From Planctomycetes bacterium UBA1662 (GTDB lineage Bacteria; Planctomycetota; UBA8108): a DNA stretch of 11,805 nt. The stretch lies in contig DCKY01000185.1 in NCBI GenBank assembly GCA_002320775.1, positions 1 through 11,805 on the forward strand, in the 5' to 3' direction. Shown here one piece after another: positions 1 through 6,504 of this stretch. The position numbers and the translations under genes were made by a program. Below the pieces are notes generated by a model that had not been told where the DNA came from, made no database searches, and was given only the letters and a program-made list of their open reading frames with translations. Numbering within the stretch: the first letter of the stretch is position 1; each line of letters starts with the position of its first letter.

Positions 1-848
1 ATCGGGATAAACTTGAGGATGAATTCAGCCATCTTCATCATCACCTCGAAGCCCGACTCGAAGAGCTGCCTGAGCAGACCGCCGCCGGGGTCTTTCAGCT
101 TGGTGATGAAATACCCGAAGAGCAGGCTGAAAAAGATCACCTGGAGGATTGTCGAGTTGCTCGACAGCGAGCCGAAAACATTCTCCGGGACCATCCTCAA
201 GAGTATCCCGAGAAGCCCGCCCTGGCCGAGATCCTTCTCCGAGATGGATGACCTGAGGTCCAGCTCCGCACCGATGCCCGGCTGGAAGACATTGATAATG
301 GCGAGCCCCACGATGATCGCCAGCAGGCTTGTCAGGAGGTAATAGCCCATGGTCTTGAGGCCAATTCGCCCCAGAGCCGAGGGGTCACCCACGCTCACCA
401 CCCCCGAGATGATCGAGGTAAGGATCAGCGGAACAATCAACATCTTCAGCAGCCGCAGGAAGAGGTCAGCTATAAAGTCCAGGGGAGCGATCCAGCGAGC
501 GCGCGCGGAGTCCGGCGACATAGAGGCCTTGACCGGAACCGAGAAAGGCTCCCCTCCGTCCCTCTGGAGCGTCAGGCTGAGAACGCGCCCGGGTGACTGG
601 CGGCTGATGACCGCATCCCATGCCTTTTCGGAAGACACAGCCTCGCCATCGAGCTGCAGCATCCTGTCGCCCGGCTGCACATCCTTGATACCGCCCGCAT
701 CGCTGACTGTCGCCCCCTCGACGGTCCACTCAACCTTGACTGGAATCGTGGAGTCGGCGCTCTTTTTCTGGATGAACAGGCCGAGTGCAGCGCCAAGTAC
801 GAGAGCGATAAGAACCAGCCAATGGGTGCTCAGCTTCAGGATATTCAT
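1..848 (-). CDS. Dicarboxylate/amino acid:cation symporter with inserted PDZ-like domain (C-terminus cut by window edge)
   Basis: The 282 visible residues read without a stop from an ATG at 848 to the left edge. The family (DAACS, SDF) imports C4-dicarboxylates or acidic amino acids with Na+ or H+ across the inner membrane. Residues 9-27 form a first membrane helix. Residues 118-150 contain the family's second-helix signature (FLRLLKMLIVPLILTSI), and further helices follow at about 167-187 and 233-249. Between helices 1 and 2, where typical members have a short periplasmic loop, residues 35-108 form a PDZ-like domain (GGIKDVQPGDRMLQLDGEAV, then a Ser-Pro-Gly turn and an LTLQRDGG strand). A GAGGA ribosome-binding site at 858-862 supports this start. 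The gene diverges from lpdA. The substrate cannot be told because the C-terminal transport core lies outside the window. Family assignment is firm; PDZ function is inferred. Confidence 0.9.
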   Translation of the reverse strand, partial: MNILKLSTHWLVLIALVLGAALGLFIQKKSADSTIPVKVEWTVEGATVSDAGGIKDVQPGDRMLQLDGEAVSSEKAWDAVISRQSPGRVLSLTLQRDGGEPFSVPVKASMSPDSARARWIAPLDFIADLFLRLLKMLIVPLILTSIISGVVSVGDPSALGRIGLKTMGYYLLTSLLAIIVGLAIINVFQPGIGAELDLRSSISEKDLGQGGLLGILLRMVPENVFGSLSSNSTILQVIFFSLLFGYFITKLKDPGGGLLRQLFESGFEVMMKMAEFILKFIP

Positions 849-857
849 TCGAAGGAT

Positions 858-862
858 TCCTC
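858..862 (-). promoter_or_regulatory. Ribosome-binding site of the symporter gene
   Basis: GAGGA on the minus strand lies 9 nt before the ATG at 848. It fixes the start chosen for the symporter, whose first membrane helix begins a few residues later. Confidence 0.6.
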
Positions 863-886
863 TGTGGATAATCGCGAACGCCTGAA

Positions 887-916
887 TGTATACGCCCAAA
901 GGTGCCCCTGTTTCAA
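887..916 (-). promoter_or_regulatory. Predicted sigma70-type promoter of the symporter gene
   Basis: On the minus strand a TTGAAA box (911-916, five of six matches to TTGACA) stands 18 bp from a TATACA box (887-892, four of six matches to TATAAT). A start about 7 bp further on would give a leader of roughly 30 nt containing the GAGGA site at 858-862. Spacing and position are good; activity is inferred. Confidence 0.5.
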
Positions 917-949
917 TCCCCAACTGCACCCTTCCTTCCCCGCGGGGCT

Positions 950-961
950 TTTCAATTGAAA
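950..961. promoter_or_regulatory. 12-bp palindrome between divergent symporter and lpdA genes
   Basis: TTTCAATTGAAA is a perfect palindrome. Its half TTTCAA recurs at 911-916, where it is the complement of the symporter -35 box. The two copies start 39 bp apart. This could be an operator shared by the divergent genes. The right half TTGAAA could also act as a -35 box for lpdA, but I find no good -10 at the proper distance. Confidence 0.35.
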
Positions 962-1043
962 CATTCCTCCATGAAGACCATCCTTACCCTCCCTGGACAG
1001 GATAAAGATCCGGGTAAAACCAAAACGACTGAGACCCCCCGAG

Positions 1044-2441
1044 ATGGAATCCCACTCATACGATGTCACGGTGATCGGCGCCGGCCCCGGAGGCTATGTC
1101 GCGGCCATCCGAGCGGCGCAGGAAGGCAAGAACGTAGCGATTATCGAGCGCGACGCACTTGGCGGCGTCTGCCTCAACTGGGGCTGCATTCCGACCAAGG
1201 CGCTGCTCAAGAGCGCCGAGCACTACTCCTTCCTCTGCCACGCGGCTGAGTGGGGCTTCGAAATTGGCGATGTCTCGGTCGACTGGAAGAAGGTGATCGC
1301 CAGGAGCCGAAAGACCGCGAAGAAGCTCTCCGGCGGCATCGGCTTCCTCATGAAGAAGAACAGCATCACGGTCCACAAGGGCTCGGCCCGCTACCTCTCG
1401 GCAAACCGGATCGAGGTCACCGATGCGGAGGGAGAAACGATCGAGCTCCAGACGACCCACAGCATCATCGCCACAGGAGCCCGTCCGGGAAGCCTGCCGG
1501 GGGTGGAGATCGACAATGAACGAGTTATCACCAGCCGCGAGGCTATGGTGCTCCCCGAGCGCCCCGACTCGCTGATGATCATTGGAGCCGGCGCCATCGG
1601 CGTCGAGTTCGCCTATTTCTACGCGGCCTTCGGCTGCAAGGTCACCCTGGTCGAATACCTGGACGCCATCCTGCCCTCGAGCGACGAAGACATCAGCGCG
1701 GTTCTCGAGAAATCCTTCAGCAGCCAGGGAATCGATATCCACACCGGGGCCCGCGTGCTCTCGGTCGAACCGGATGGCGACTCGGTCACCACCACCTACG
1801 AAAAGGAGGGAGAAACCTCCAGCGTGAAGACAGACGCTGTGCTCGTAGCCGTTGGAGTGAAGGGCAATACCGAGGGGCTGGAACTCGAAAGGATCGGCCT
1901 TGAGCTCGAAAACGGCTTTGTCCCGGTCGATGGGCACTGCGAGACCTCCGCCCGCGGCGTCTACGCCATCGGTGACGTGAACGGACCTCCCGCTCTCGCC
2001 CACGTAGCCTCCCATGAGGGAATCCACGCGCTGCGCCACATGAAGAACCAGAACATCGCCCCGATCGACTACAGCCTCGTCCCCTCCTGCGTCTACTGCC
2101 AACCCCAGGTCGCCAGCATGGGGCTGAGCGAGGCGGAGGCGAAAGAGCAGGAGCTCGATTACGATTGCGGAAAATTCCCCTTTTCGGCCAGCGGCAAGGC
2201 GGTTGCCATCGGAGAAACCGACGGCTTCGTCAAGATCCTCTCCTGCAGGGAAAGCGGGGAGCTGCTCGGAGCCCACATCATCGGAGCCGAGGCTACCGAG
2301 CTGATCACAGAGCTGGTGCTGGGAAAATCCGCTGAGCTGGCCGTGCGCGACATTCACATGGCGATGCATGCCCACCCCACGCTCTCGGAGGCAGTCATGG
2401 AAGCCGCCGCGGATGCTACGGGCGAGGCCACCCACATCTGA
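1044..2441 (+). CDS. lpdA: Dihydrolipoyl dehydrogenase (E3)
   Basis: A 465-residue flavoprotein of normal family length. It reoxidises dihydrolipoamide in 2-oxoacid dehydrogenase or glycine cleavage complexes, passing electrons through FAD to NAD+. The FAD-binding GAGPGG sits at residues 12-17, the redox disulfide CLNWGC at Cys43-Cys48, the NAD-binding GAGAIG near 180-185, the second FAD motif (AIGDVNG) near 308-314, and the catalytic pair of the dimer interface at His444 and Glu449 (HPTLSE). All key residues are present, so it should be active. The ATG at 1044 fits the family N-terminus, although no strong ribosome-binding site precedes it. No E1 or E2 gene is in view, so its partner complex cannot be named. 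It is divergent from the symporter and convergent with the Ser/Arg-rich gene 42 bp downstream. Confidence 0.95.
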   Translation: MESHSYDVTVIGAGPGGYVAAIRAAQEGKNVAIIERDALGGVCLNWGCIPTKALLKSAEHYSFLCHAAEWGFEIGDVSVDWKKVIARSRKTAKKLSGGIGFLMKKNSITVHKGSARYLSANRIEVTDAEGETIELQTTHSIIATGARPGSLPGVEIDNERVITSREAMVLPERPDSLMIIGAGAIGVEFAYFYAAFGCKVTLVEYLDAILPSSDEDISAVLEKSFSSQGIDIHTGARVLSVEPDGDSVTTTYEKEGETSSVKTDAVLVAVGVKGNTEGLELERIGLELENGFVPVDGHCETSARGVYAIGDVNGPPALAHVASHEGIHALRHMKNQNIAPIDYSLVPSCVYCQPQVASMGLSEAEAKEQELDYDCGKFPFSASGKAVAIGETDGFVKILSCRESGELLGAHIIGAEATELITELVLGKSAELAVRDIHMAMHAHPTLSEAVMEAAADATGEATHI

Positions 2442-2483
2442 GTGTCCTGCTGAAAGACCTCGACAAACCAGGCGAAGCCGGTC

Positions 2484-4907
2484 TCAGCGCATCTCGAGCG
2501 ACCTGAGATCCTCCAGCGAGAGGCTCTTCAGGAATCGGCTGGTTGGAGTCTCGGGAACAGGTTCTGCCTGCTGACCCTCAGCGGCCGCAACCGACTCGAT
2601 TCGCTTGAGAAACCGGGCTGAGAGCTTGCGGGTCGGCTCGTCCGAAGATGAGGTCGCCAGGGCGCCGAAAACGCCCTTCGCCTCATCAGGCTTGCCGTGC
2701 ACAAAACGTTCATAGCCAAGCACCACCTGCAGATCCTCGTTCTCAGGATGAGCGAGGGCTTCATCCTCAAGCAACTTCAGCCGGACAGAAAAATCCTCAT
2801 CCTTGCTGTAAAGCGCGGCGGGGCTCCACTGATAGCCGGGAAATTCTTCCCAATCACCCAGGGCCTCTCGCAGGTACCTGGCAGCGTAGCGGTACTCGCC
2901 GATCGCAAACAAGGACTCCGCCAACAGCACCTTGATGACCTGGCTGTCGGGATCTTCCAGCAAGGCGTTATAGAGGGCCTCGGCCGAATCATTGTAGTCG
3001 CCCCCGCGAAAGCTCTCCAGGGCGCTCCAGCACCGCAGCTGCGCGGGCCGCAACCCTTCAACCGCGGCACCTTCCCCTGCGGGAGGAGGCTCGGCGGCCT
3101 CAGCTGGCGGCGGAAGGACGGCTGCTCCGCCTCCATCGCCAACCGGCTCGATGGCCTCGGGCGGCACCTCGACCTCTTCGACGACCACCGGCCCGGAATC
3201 CACAACCCGCACATGGTCGCAACCGCAATAGTGAAGATTGAGATAATGGTGCGGACAATAGTAGCCCGTACCCAGGCCCAGGTAGCTTCTGCGATAGCTT
3301 ACGAACGGAGAGTAGAATCCACCGTAATAGTTCGGATAGGGGTCGTAGTACCACGGGTCGTAGGCTCCAAACCAGATGCCCGGTGATCCGATCCAGAAGC
3401 TGCTGCGCCACGAGGAATAGCCATAGCCACCGTAATAGCCCCACGGATAGCCAAAGCCGATACCGAAGGATATATGGCTCCTGTGGGAATGATGGCGGTA
3501 ATGATCATTATAGTAGTGATGATGATGGCGACGGTCATGACCCCGGTTCCTGGACCAGCCGCTCTCCCTCCGGCCGCCGGAACGCCTGGAAGAATTGGTC
3601 GCTCCCGCGAGGTCGGGAACATTGGCCACGCTTCTTGGAGTGCGAACACTCGTCGCATCCGCGGAGGAACGGACGACCCGGGCATCTCCTCCTCCAGCTC
3701 CGCCGCCCCTCCCACCGCCTCTTCCGCCGCGCGCCGCTGCCGCATCTGAGCTGCGTACACCTCTCTCTGCGCCGCCCGCGCCGCCGCCCTTCCCGAAGGC
3801 TTTGAGCTTGGCGGAATCGGCCGACTTAAGGCTTGCCGCGGAAGCGCTTGAACGAACGATCTTTCCGGACTTGGTTGCGGAAGATGAACCGGATTTCGAA
3901 CGGAGTCCGAAACGACTCAAGGTCCCACTGTCGGATTTCTTGCTGATAGATGAAGGAGCCAGGACACCGCGCCGAATCAGGTTCCGGCTCGCCGAAGATC
4001 CGGAACGAGCGGCAACGCTTGTTTTTTCACCGGAGCCGGAGGCCGATTTCCGAACAGCCGGGTCGATCTTCGCGCCGCCCCCGCCTCCGCCCCCGCCTCC
4101 GGCCCCGAGCAGAGAGTTGGGTTTACCCGCGGCCGACGACGCAGAAAATCTGACGACTCCGCTGCTCAAGCCAGCGGAAGAACCACGTGAGATCGTCCTG
4201 CTGCTCCCCCAGGGAGGAGACACCGCGCGGCGAACCGTGCGGCTGGGGCCGGAGCCCGAGAGGCCGCTGCCAATACTGGAGCTCGCGCTCGAACGACTCT
4301 TGGTCGAGGGGAGAGAGAAGGTCCGCTTGCTGCTCGAAGCGCTCGGCGTCCTGACCAGCGGTGTCTTTACCGTCGGAGTACGAGTCGTGCGCGACGAACT
4401 CCCAAAGCGGCTCGGAGAGCTATAGCTGCGAGTCGTGCTCGGCCTGCTATAGGTGGAAGGCTTCCTGACCGTCGGTGTTTTCACCGAAGGAGTTCTCACC
4501 GTACGCGACGACTTCAGAGCGGCCCCTGATCGACTCGGGATACTGTAGCTTCGTTTCGTGCTGGGCTTGCTCGAGCTTGAAGACTTGCTGGGCGTCCTGA
4601 TGCTGGGCGTACGAATGCTCGGCGCCCTGACGCTCCGAGAGCTGCTGGAGGGTCTCGACGGAGCCCTGACGCTCCGAGAGCTCCTTGAACTGCTGGAGCT
4701 TCGAACCCGCGAAGGAGAGCTGGACCGGCTGGAAGGCCGAGAGCTGGATTTCGACGAGCTTGAGCGCGAGCTGCTGGATCCCGAGCGACCCTTGAGCTGA
4801 GCATGAGCCTGGTCGAGAACCGGAAGCTCAAAGGCGACCCCGGCGAGAAAAACTACCAAAAGACAGGAAACCCTATTTCCGCAGCTCATTACAAATGAAC
4901 GGAGCAT
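2484..4907 (-). CDS. Predicted secreted Ser/Arg-rich low-complexity protein with C-terminal TPR-like domain
   Basis: No known function; 807 residues. Residues 1-36 are a typical signal peptide ending in QAHA before QLKG. Residues 40-260 are almost all Ser, Arg, Pro, Thr and Lys with internal repeats. Gly9 lies at 270-278 and Gly-rich stretches at 373-407. A His/Tyr cluster spans 459-477. Residues 480-550 are rich in Tyr, Gly, Trp and Phe. Cys551, Cys561 and Cys563 sit among histidines. An acidic Pro/Ala linker covers 570-620. Residues 625-780 look like degenerate TPR helices (ESLFAIGEYRYAARYLREAL; VVLGYERFVHGKPDEAK). I recall similar TPR wording from planctomycete proteins, but this is memory, not a search. 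A structural or adhesive role in the envelope is inference. GAGGA at 4916-4920 supports the start; Met7 is a less likely alternative. Confidence 0.85.
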   Translation of the reverse strand: MLRSFVMSCGNRVSCLLVVFLAGVAFELPVLDQAHAQLKGRSGSSSSRSSSSKSSSRPSSRSSSPSRVRSSSSSRSSRSVRAPSRPSSSSRSVRAPSIRTPSIRTPSKSSSSSKPSTKRSYSIPSRSGAALKSSRTVRTPSVKTPTVRKPSTYSRPSTTRSYSSPSRFGSSSRTTRTPTVKTPLVRTPSASSSKRTFSLPSTKSRSSASSSIGSGLSGSGPSRTVRRAVSPPWGSSRTISRGSSAGLSSGVVRFSASSAAGKPNSLLGAGGGGGGGGGAKIDPAVRKSASGSGEKTSVAARSGSSASRNLIRRGVLAPSSISKKSDSGTLSRFGLRSKSGSSSATKSGKIVRSSASAASLKSADSAKLKAFGKGGGAGGAERGVRSSDAAAARGGRGGGRGGGAGGGDARVVRSSADATSVRTPRSVANVPDLAGATNSSRRSGGRRESGWSRNRGHDRRHHHHYYNDHYRHHSHRSHISFGIGFGYPWGYYGGYGYSSWRSSFWIGSPGIWFGAYDPWYYDPYPNYYGGFYSPFVSYRRSYLGLGTGYYCPHHYLNLHYCGCDHVRVVDSGPVVVEEVEVPPEAIEPVGDGGGAAVLPPPAEAAEPPPAGEGAAVEGLRPAQLRCWSALESFRGGDYNDSAEALYNALLEDPDSQVIKVLLAESLFAIGEYRYAARYLREALGDWEEFPGYQWSPAALYSKDEDFSVRLKLLEDEALAHPENEDLQVVLGYERFVHGKPDEAKGVFGALATSSSDEPTRKLSARFLKRIESVAAAEGQQAEPVPETPTSRFLKSLSLEDLRSLEMR
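4341..4568 (-). repeat. Tandem protein repeat in the Ser/Arg-rich region
   Basis: Residues 114-151 and 155-189 of the secreted protein align as two copies of one unit of 38 and 35 residues. Both share the order PST.RSYS.PSR, then SRT.RTP.VKTP.VR.PS. A third, partial copy starts at residue 193 (KRTFSLPSTKS). The copies have diverged, so the duplication is old rather than a recent slippage product. Confidence 0.7.
4624..4682 (-). repeat. 20-bp direct repeats encoding SRSVRAPS
   Basis: The 20-bp string gccctgacgctccgagagct occurs at 4624-4643 and again at 4663-4682, 39 bp (13 codons) apart and in the same reading frame. It encodes SSRSVRAPS twice. Exact identity at DNA level suggests a recent in-frame duplication within the low-complexity region. 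Confidence 0.8.
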
Positions 4908-4915
4908 CTAAATTG

Positions 4916-4920
4916 TCCTC
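4916..4920 (-). promoter_or_regulatory. Ribosome-binding site of the Ser/Arg-rich gene
   Basis: GAGGA on the minus strand lies 8 nt before the ATG at 4907. It favours this start over the internal Met7, and the signal peptide reads well from here. Confidence 0.6.
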
Positions 4921-4947
4921 AATTCTCAGGCGTTAAACCCAGTCCCG

Positions 4948-4979
4948 AAAACCGGCAAACCCGTTCCGGGGGAGGCCGG
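4948..4979 (-). promoter_or_regulatory. Terminator-like hairpin in the leader of the Ser/Arg-rich gene
   Basis: On the minus strand an outer stem CCGGC/GCCGG (4975-4979 with 4952-4956) encloses an inner stem CCCG-GAA-CGGG (4960-4970), and four U residues follow directly (4948-4951). It lies between the predicted promoter and the ribosome-binding site. It may act as an attenuator or as a stabilising leader hairpin. The U-run is short, so termination is uncertain. Confidence 0.35.
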
Positions 4980-4994
4980 AAACAACTCAGTACC

Positions 4995-5004
4995 TTACCG
5001 GTAA
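4995..5004. promoter_or_regulatory. Palindrome next to the predicted transcription start
   Basis: TTACCGGTAA is a perfect 10-bp palindrome a few bases downstream of the expected start of the Ser/Arg-rich transcript. The position would suit a repressor site; no regulator can be named. Confidence 0.3.
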
Positions 5005-5006
5005 AT

Positions 5007-5025
5007 GACTTACGTATTATAAGTC
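5007..5025 (-). promoter_or_regulatory. TATAAT promoter element embedded in an inverted repeat
   Basis: The minus strand has a perfect TATAAT (5016-5021), the best -10 element in this intergenic region. No good -35 box stands 16-18 bp upstream. The -10 lies within an inverted repeat, GACTTA (5007-5012) and TAAGTC (5020-5025) with a 7-bp spacer, so a protein binding the repeat would block the promoter. A start near 5009 would give a leader of about 100 nt for the Ser/Arg-rich gene. The weak -35 suggests an activator or an alternative sigma factor. Confidence 0.45.
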
Positions 5026-5070
5026 CCGAAGAAAGTACGAACTAACCTAATCCGTTTCGCTGTTATCGAA

Positions 5071-5090
5071 TCGTCATTAACCTCTGACGA
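5071..5090. repeat. Inverted repeat upstream of the Ser/Arg-rich promoter
   Basis: TCGTCA (5071-5076) and TGACGA (5085-5090) are perfect arms around an 8-bp spacer. They lie about 50 bp upstream of the -10 element, a position that would suit an activator site. A competing weak hairpin (5081-5098) overlaps it. Neither has a T-run, so I do not call a terminator for the operon ending at 5155. Confidence 0.3.
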
Positions 5091-5154
5091 AATCAGGGCA
5101 TGGGTTATTCAACAAAACCAGCCAAACGCACAGGAAAGAACTCGGCAGCGGCTT

Positions 5155-6504
5155 TTAACGCTCGGCAACCGACTCCTGACCAGGCCCCAGCACCCGCCCT
5201 TCGCTGACCACCTGGCGTCCGCCCACAAAGGTATGAACCGTGTTCCCGCGCATGGTGAGACCGCCGAAACAGGTGTTTCTGCCCTTCGATTCGAAGGTTT
5301 CCGGATCGATAATGCGATCCGTCTCGACATCAAAGACCGCCACATCGGCGATCTTCCCAGGGGAAATCCCCCCACGATCATCCGCAAGGCCCAGCAGCCG
5401 GGCAGGATTGATCGTCAGCTTGGCGAGCACCTCCGCCACACCAAAACCATGCTTGTCAACCAGGGTTGTATAGCTGGCGCAAAAGAGAGTTTCCAGCCCG
5501 ACGACCCCGAAAGGAGCGTAGACGAACTCGACCGCTTTCTCCTCTGCTGTATGCGGCGCGTGCGCGCTCACGATCACATCGATGGTTCCATCCCGGAGCC
5601 CTTCAAGAAGCGCGTCGACATCTGTCTGCGACCGCAGCGGAGGAAGGACCTTGTAGTTCGGATCGAAATACTCGCAGCATTCATCCGTGAGGGTAAAGTG
5701 ATGGGGAGTCACCTCGGCTGTAACCTTGACACCCGACTCCTTTCCCTGCCTCACAAGAGCCACCGACCCTGCCGCGCTGAGCTGGCCGATGTGAAGACGC
5801 CCCTGGGTTATGTCAGCGATGCCGATATCACGGGCGACAATAATGCTCTCCGAGACGGCTGGAATTCCGGGAAGACCATGCCTCAGGGCCACCTTACAGT
5901 AGTTCATGACGCCGCCGCGGCGCAGATCGGAATCTTCACAGAAGGCCACGACCGGACGATCAAACATCTTCGCGTAGAGAAGTCCCCTGCGCATCATCTC
6001 CGCCGATCGCAGACAGCGGTCGGCATCACTGAAGGCAACGGCACCGGCCTTCGTAAGACCGGCCATCTCCGAAAGCTCCTCGCCTTCCCGGCGAAGAGTC
6101 ACCGTACCCACCGGGAAGATATTGGCGTAACCCGCCCGCCTTCCCTGGAGCACGACGAATTCCGCCGAGGCCTCGTTGTCAACGGCCGGCTCGGTATTGG
6201 GAAACGCAGCGACCGTCGTGACCCCCCCGGCTACAGCGGCCCGCGAGCCGCTCCAGATGGTCTCTTCCTCCTCATCTCCGGGCTCCCGGAGATGAGCGTG
6301 CATATCAATCAGGCCTGGAGTGACCAGGAGCCCTGTGACGTCGAGTATCTCGGCATCTTCTTCAGCAAGGAACTCCGCGGCTCCGCCCTCCGCGGCGGTG
6401 GCGAGGGCCAGCACCCGCCCATCCTCGATAACCAGGTCTCCCGTCTCGTCAAGGCCCGTCTCCGGATCAATCAGGCGTCCCCCCTGGAGTATGATCTTCG
6501 ACAT
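5155..6504 (-). CDS. Dihydroorotase-like protein with degenerate active site (PyrC'-type)
   Basis: A 449-residue amidohydrolase matching class I dihydroorotase over its whole length, from the GLIDMHAHLREPG motif (66-76) to the C-terminal SKGRNT block (406-411). In active enzymes the binuclear zinc site uses the HxH pair, an Asp, two further His and a late Asp. Here His69, His71 and probably Asp160 remain. The His of HCED is Phe188 (AFCED), the His of HIxHxS is Gln241 (HIGQLS), the Asp of DHAPH is Ala314 (SAHAPH), and the substrate Asn of NPPLR is Leu287 (LPPLR). It is therefore probably inactive as a dihydroorotase. Its ATG overlaps the pyrB stop (TGATG), and a GGAGG site lies at 6512-6516. 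In Pseudomonas such a PyrC' holds ATCase together; the same role here is inference. A working pyrC should exist elsewhere. Confidence 0.88.
   Translation of the reverse strand: MSKIILQGGRLIDPETGLDETGDLVIEDGRVLALATAAEGGAAEFLAEEDAEILDVTGLLVTPGLIDMHAHLREPGDEEEETIWSGSRAAVAGGVTTVAAFPNTEPAVDNEASAEFVVLQGRRAGYANIFPVGTVTLRREGEELSEMAGLTKAGAVAFSDADRCLRSAEMMRRGLLYAKMFDRPVVAFCEDSDLRRGGVMNYCKVALRHGLPGIPAVSESIIVARDIGIADITQGRLHIGQLSAAGSVALVRQGKESGVKVTAEVTPHHFTLTDECCEYFDPNYKVLPPLRSQTDVDALLEGLRDGTIDVIVSAHAPHTAEEKAVEFVYAPFGVVGLETLFCASYTTLVDKHGFGVAEVLAKLTINPARLLGLADDRGGISPGKIADVAVFDVETDRIIDPETFESKGRNTCFGGLTMRGNTVHTFVGGRQVVSEGRVLGPGQESVAER

Noticed and set aside
938..947. CCCCGCGGGG followed by CTTTT, resembling a terminator
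   Set aside because: The palindrome leaves at most a three-pair stem once a loop is formed, and it lies in a divergent promoter region where no transcript is expected to end.
1056..2435. 459-residue open frame on the minus strand opposite lpdA
   Set aside because: It is the antisense shadow of a complete lpdA with every motif. Its translation shows no recognisable domain, and long antisense frames are expected at this GC content.
2467..2482. Small hairpin (ACCAGGC-GAA-GCCGGT with one bulged A) between convergent lpdA and the Ser/Arg-rich gene
   Set aside because: The stem is six pairs with a bulge and no T-run follows on either strand, so I do not call it a terminator.
3595..4425. 276-residue Pro/Ala/Glu/Arg-rich open frame opposite the Ser/Arg-rich gene
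   Set aside because: Its composition is the complement of the Ser/Gly-rich codons on the other strand, with no ribosome-binding site or domain. The minus frame has a signal peptide and ribosome-binding site.
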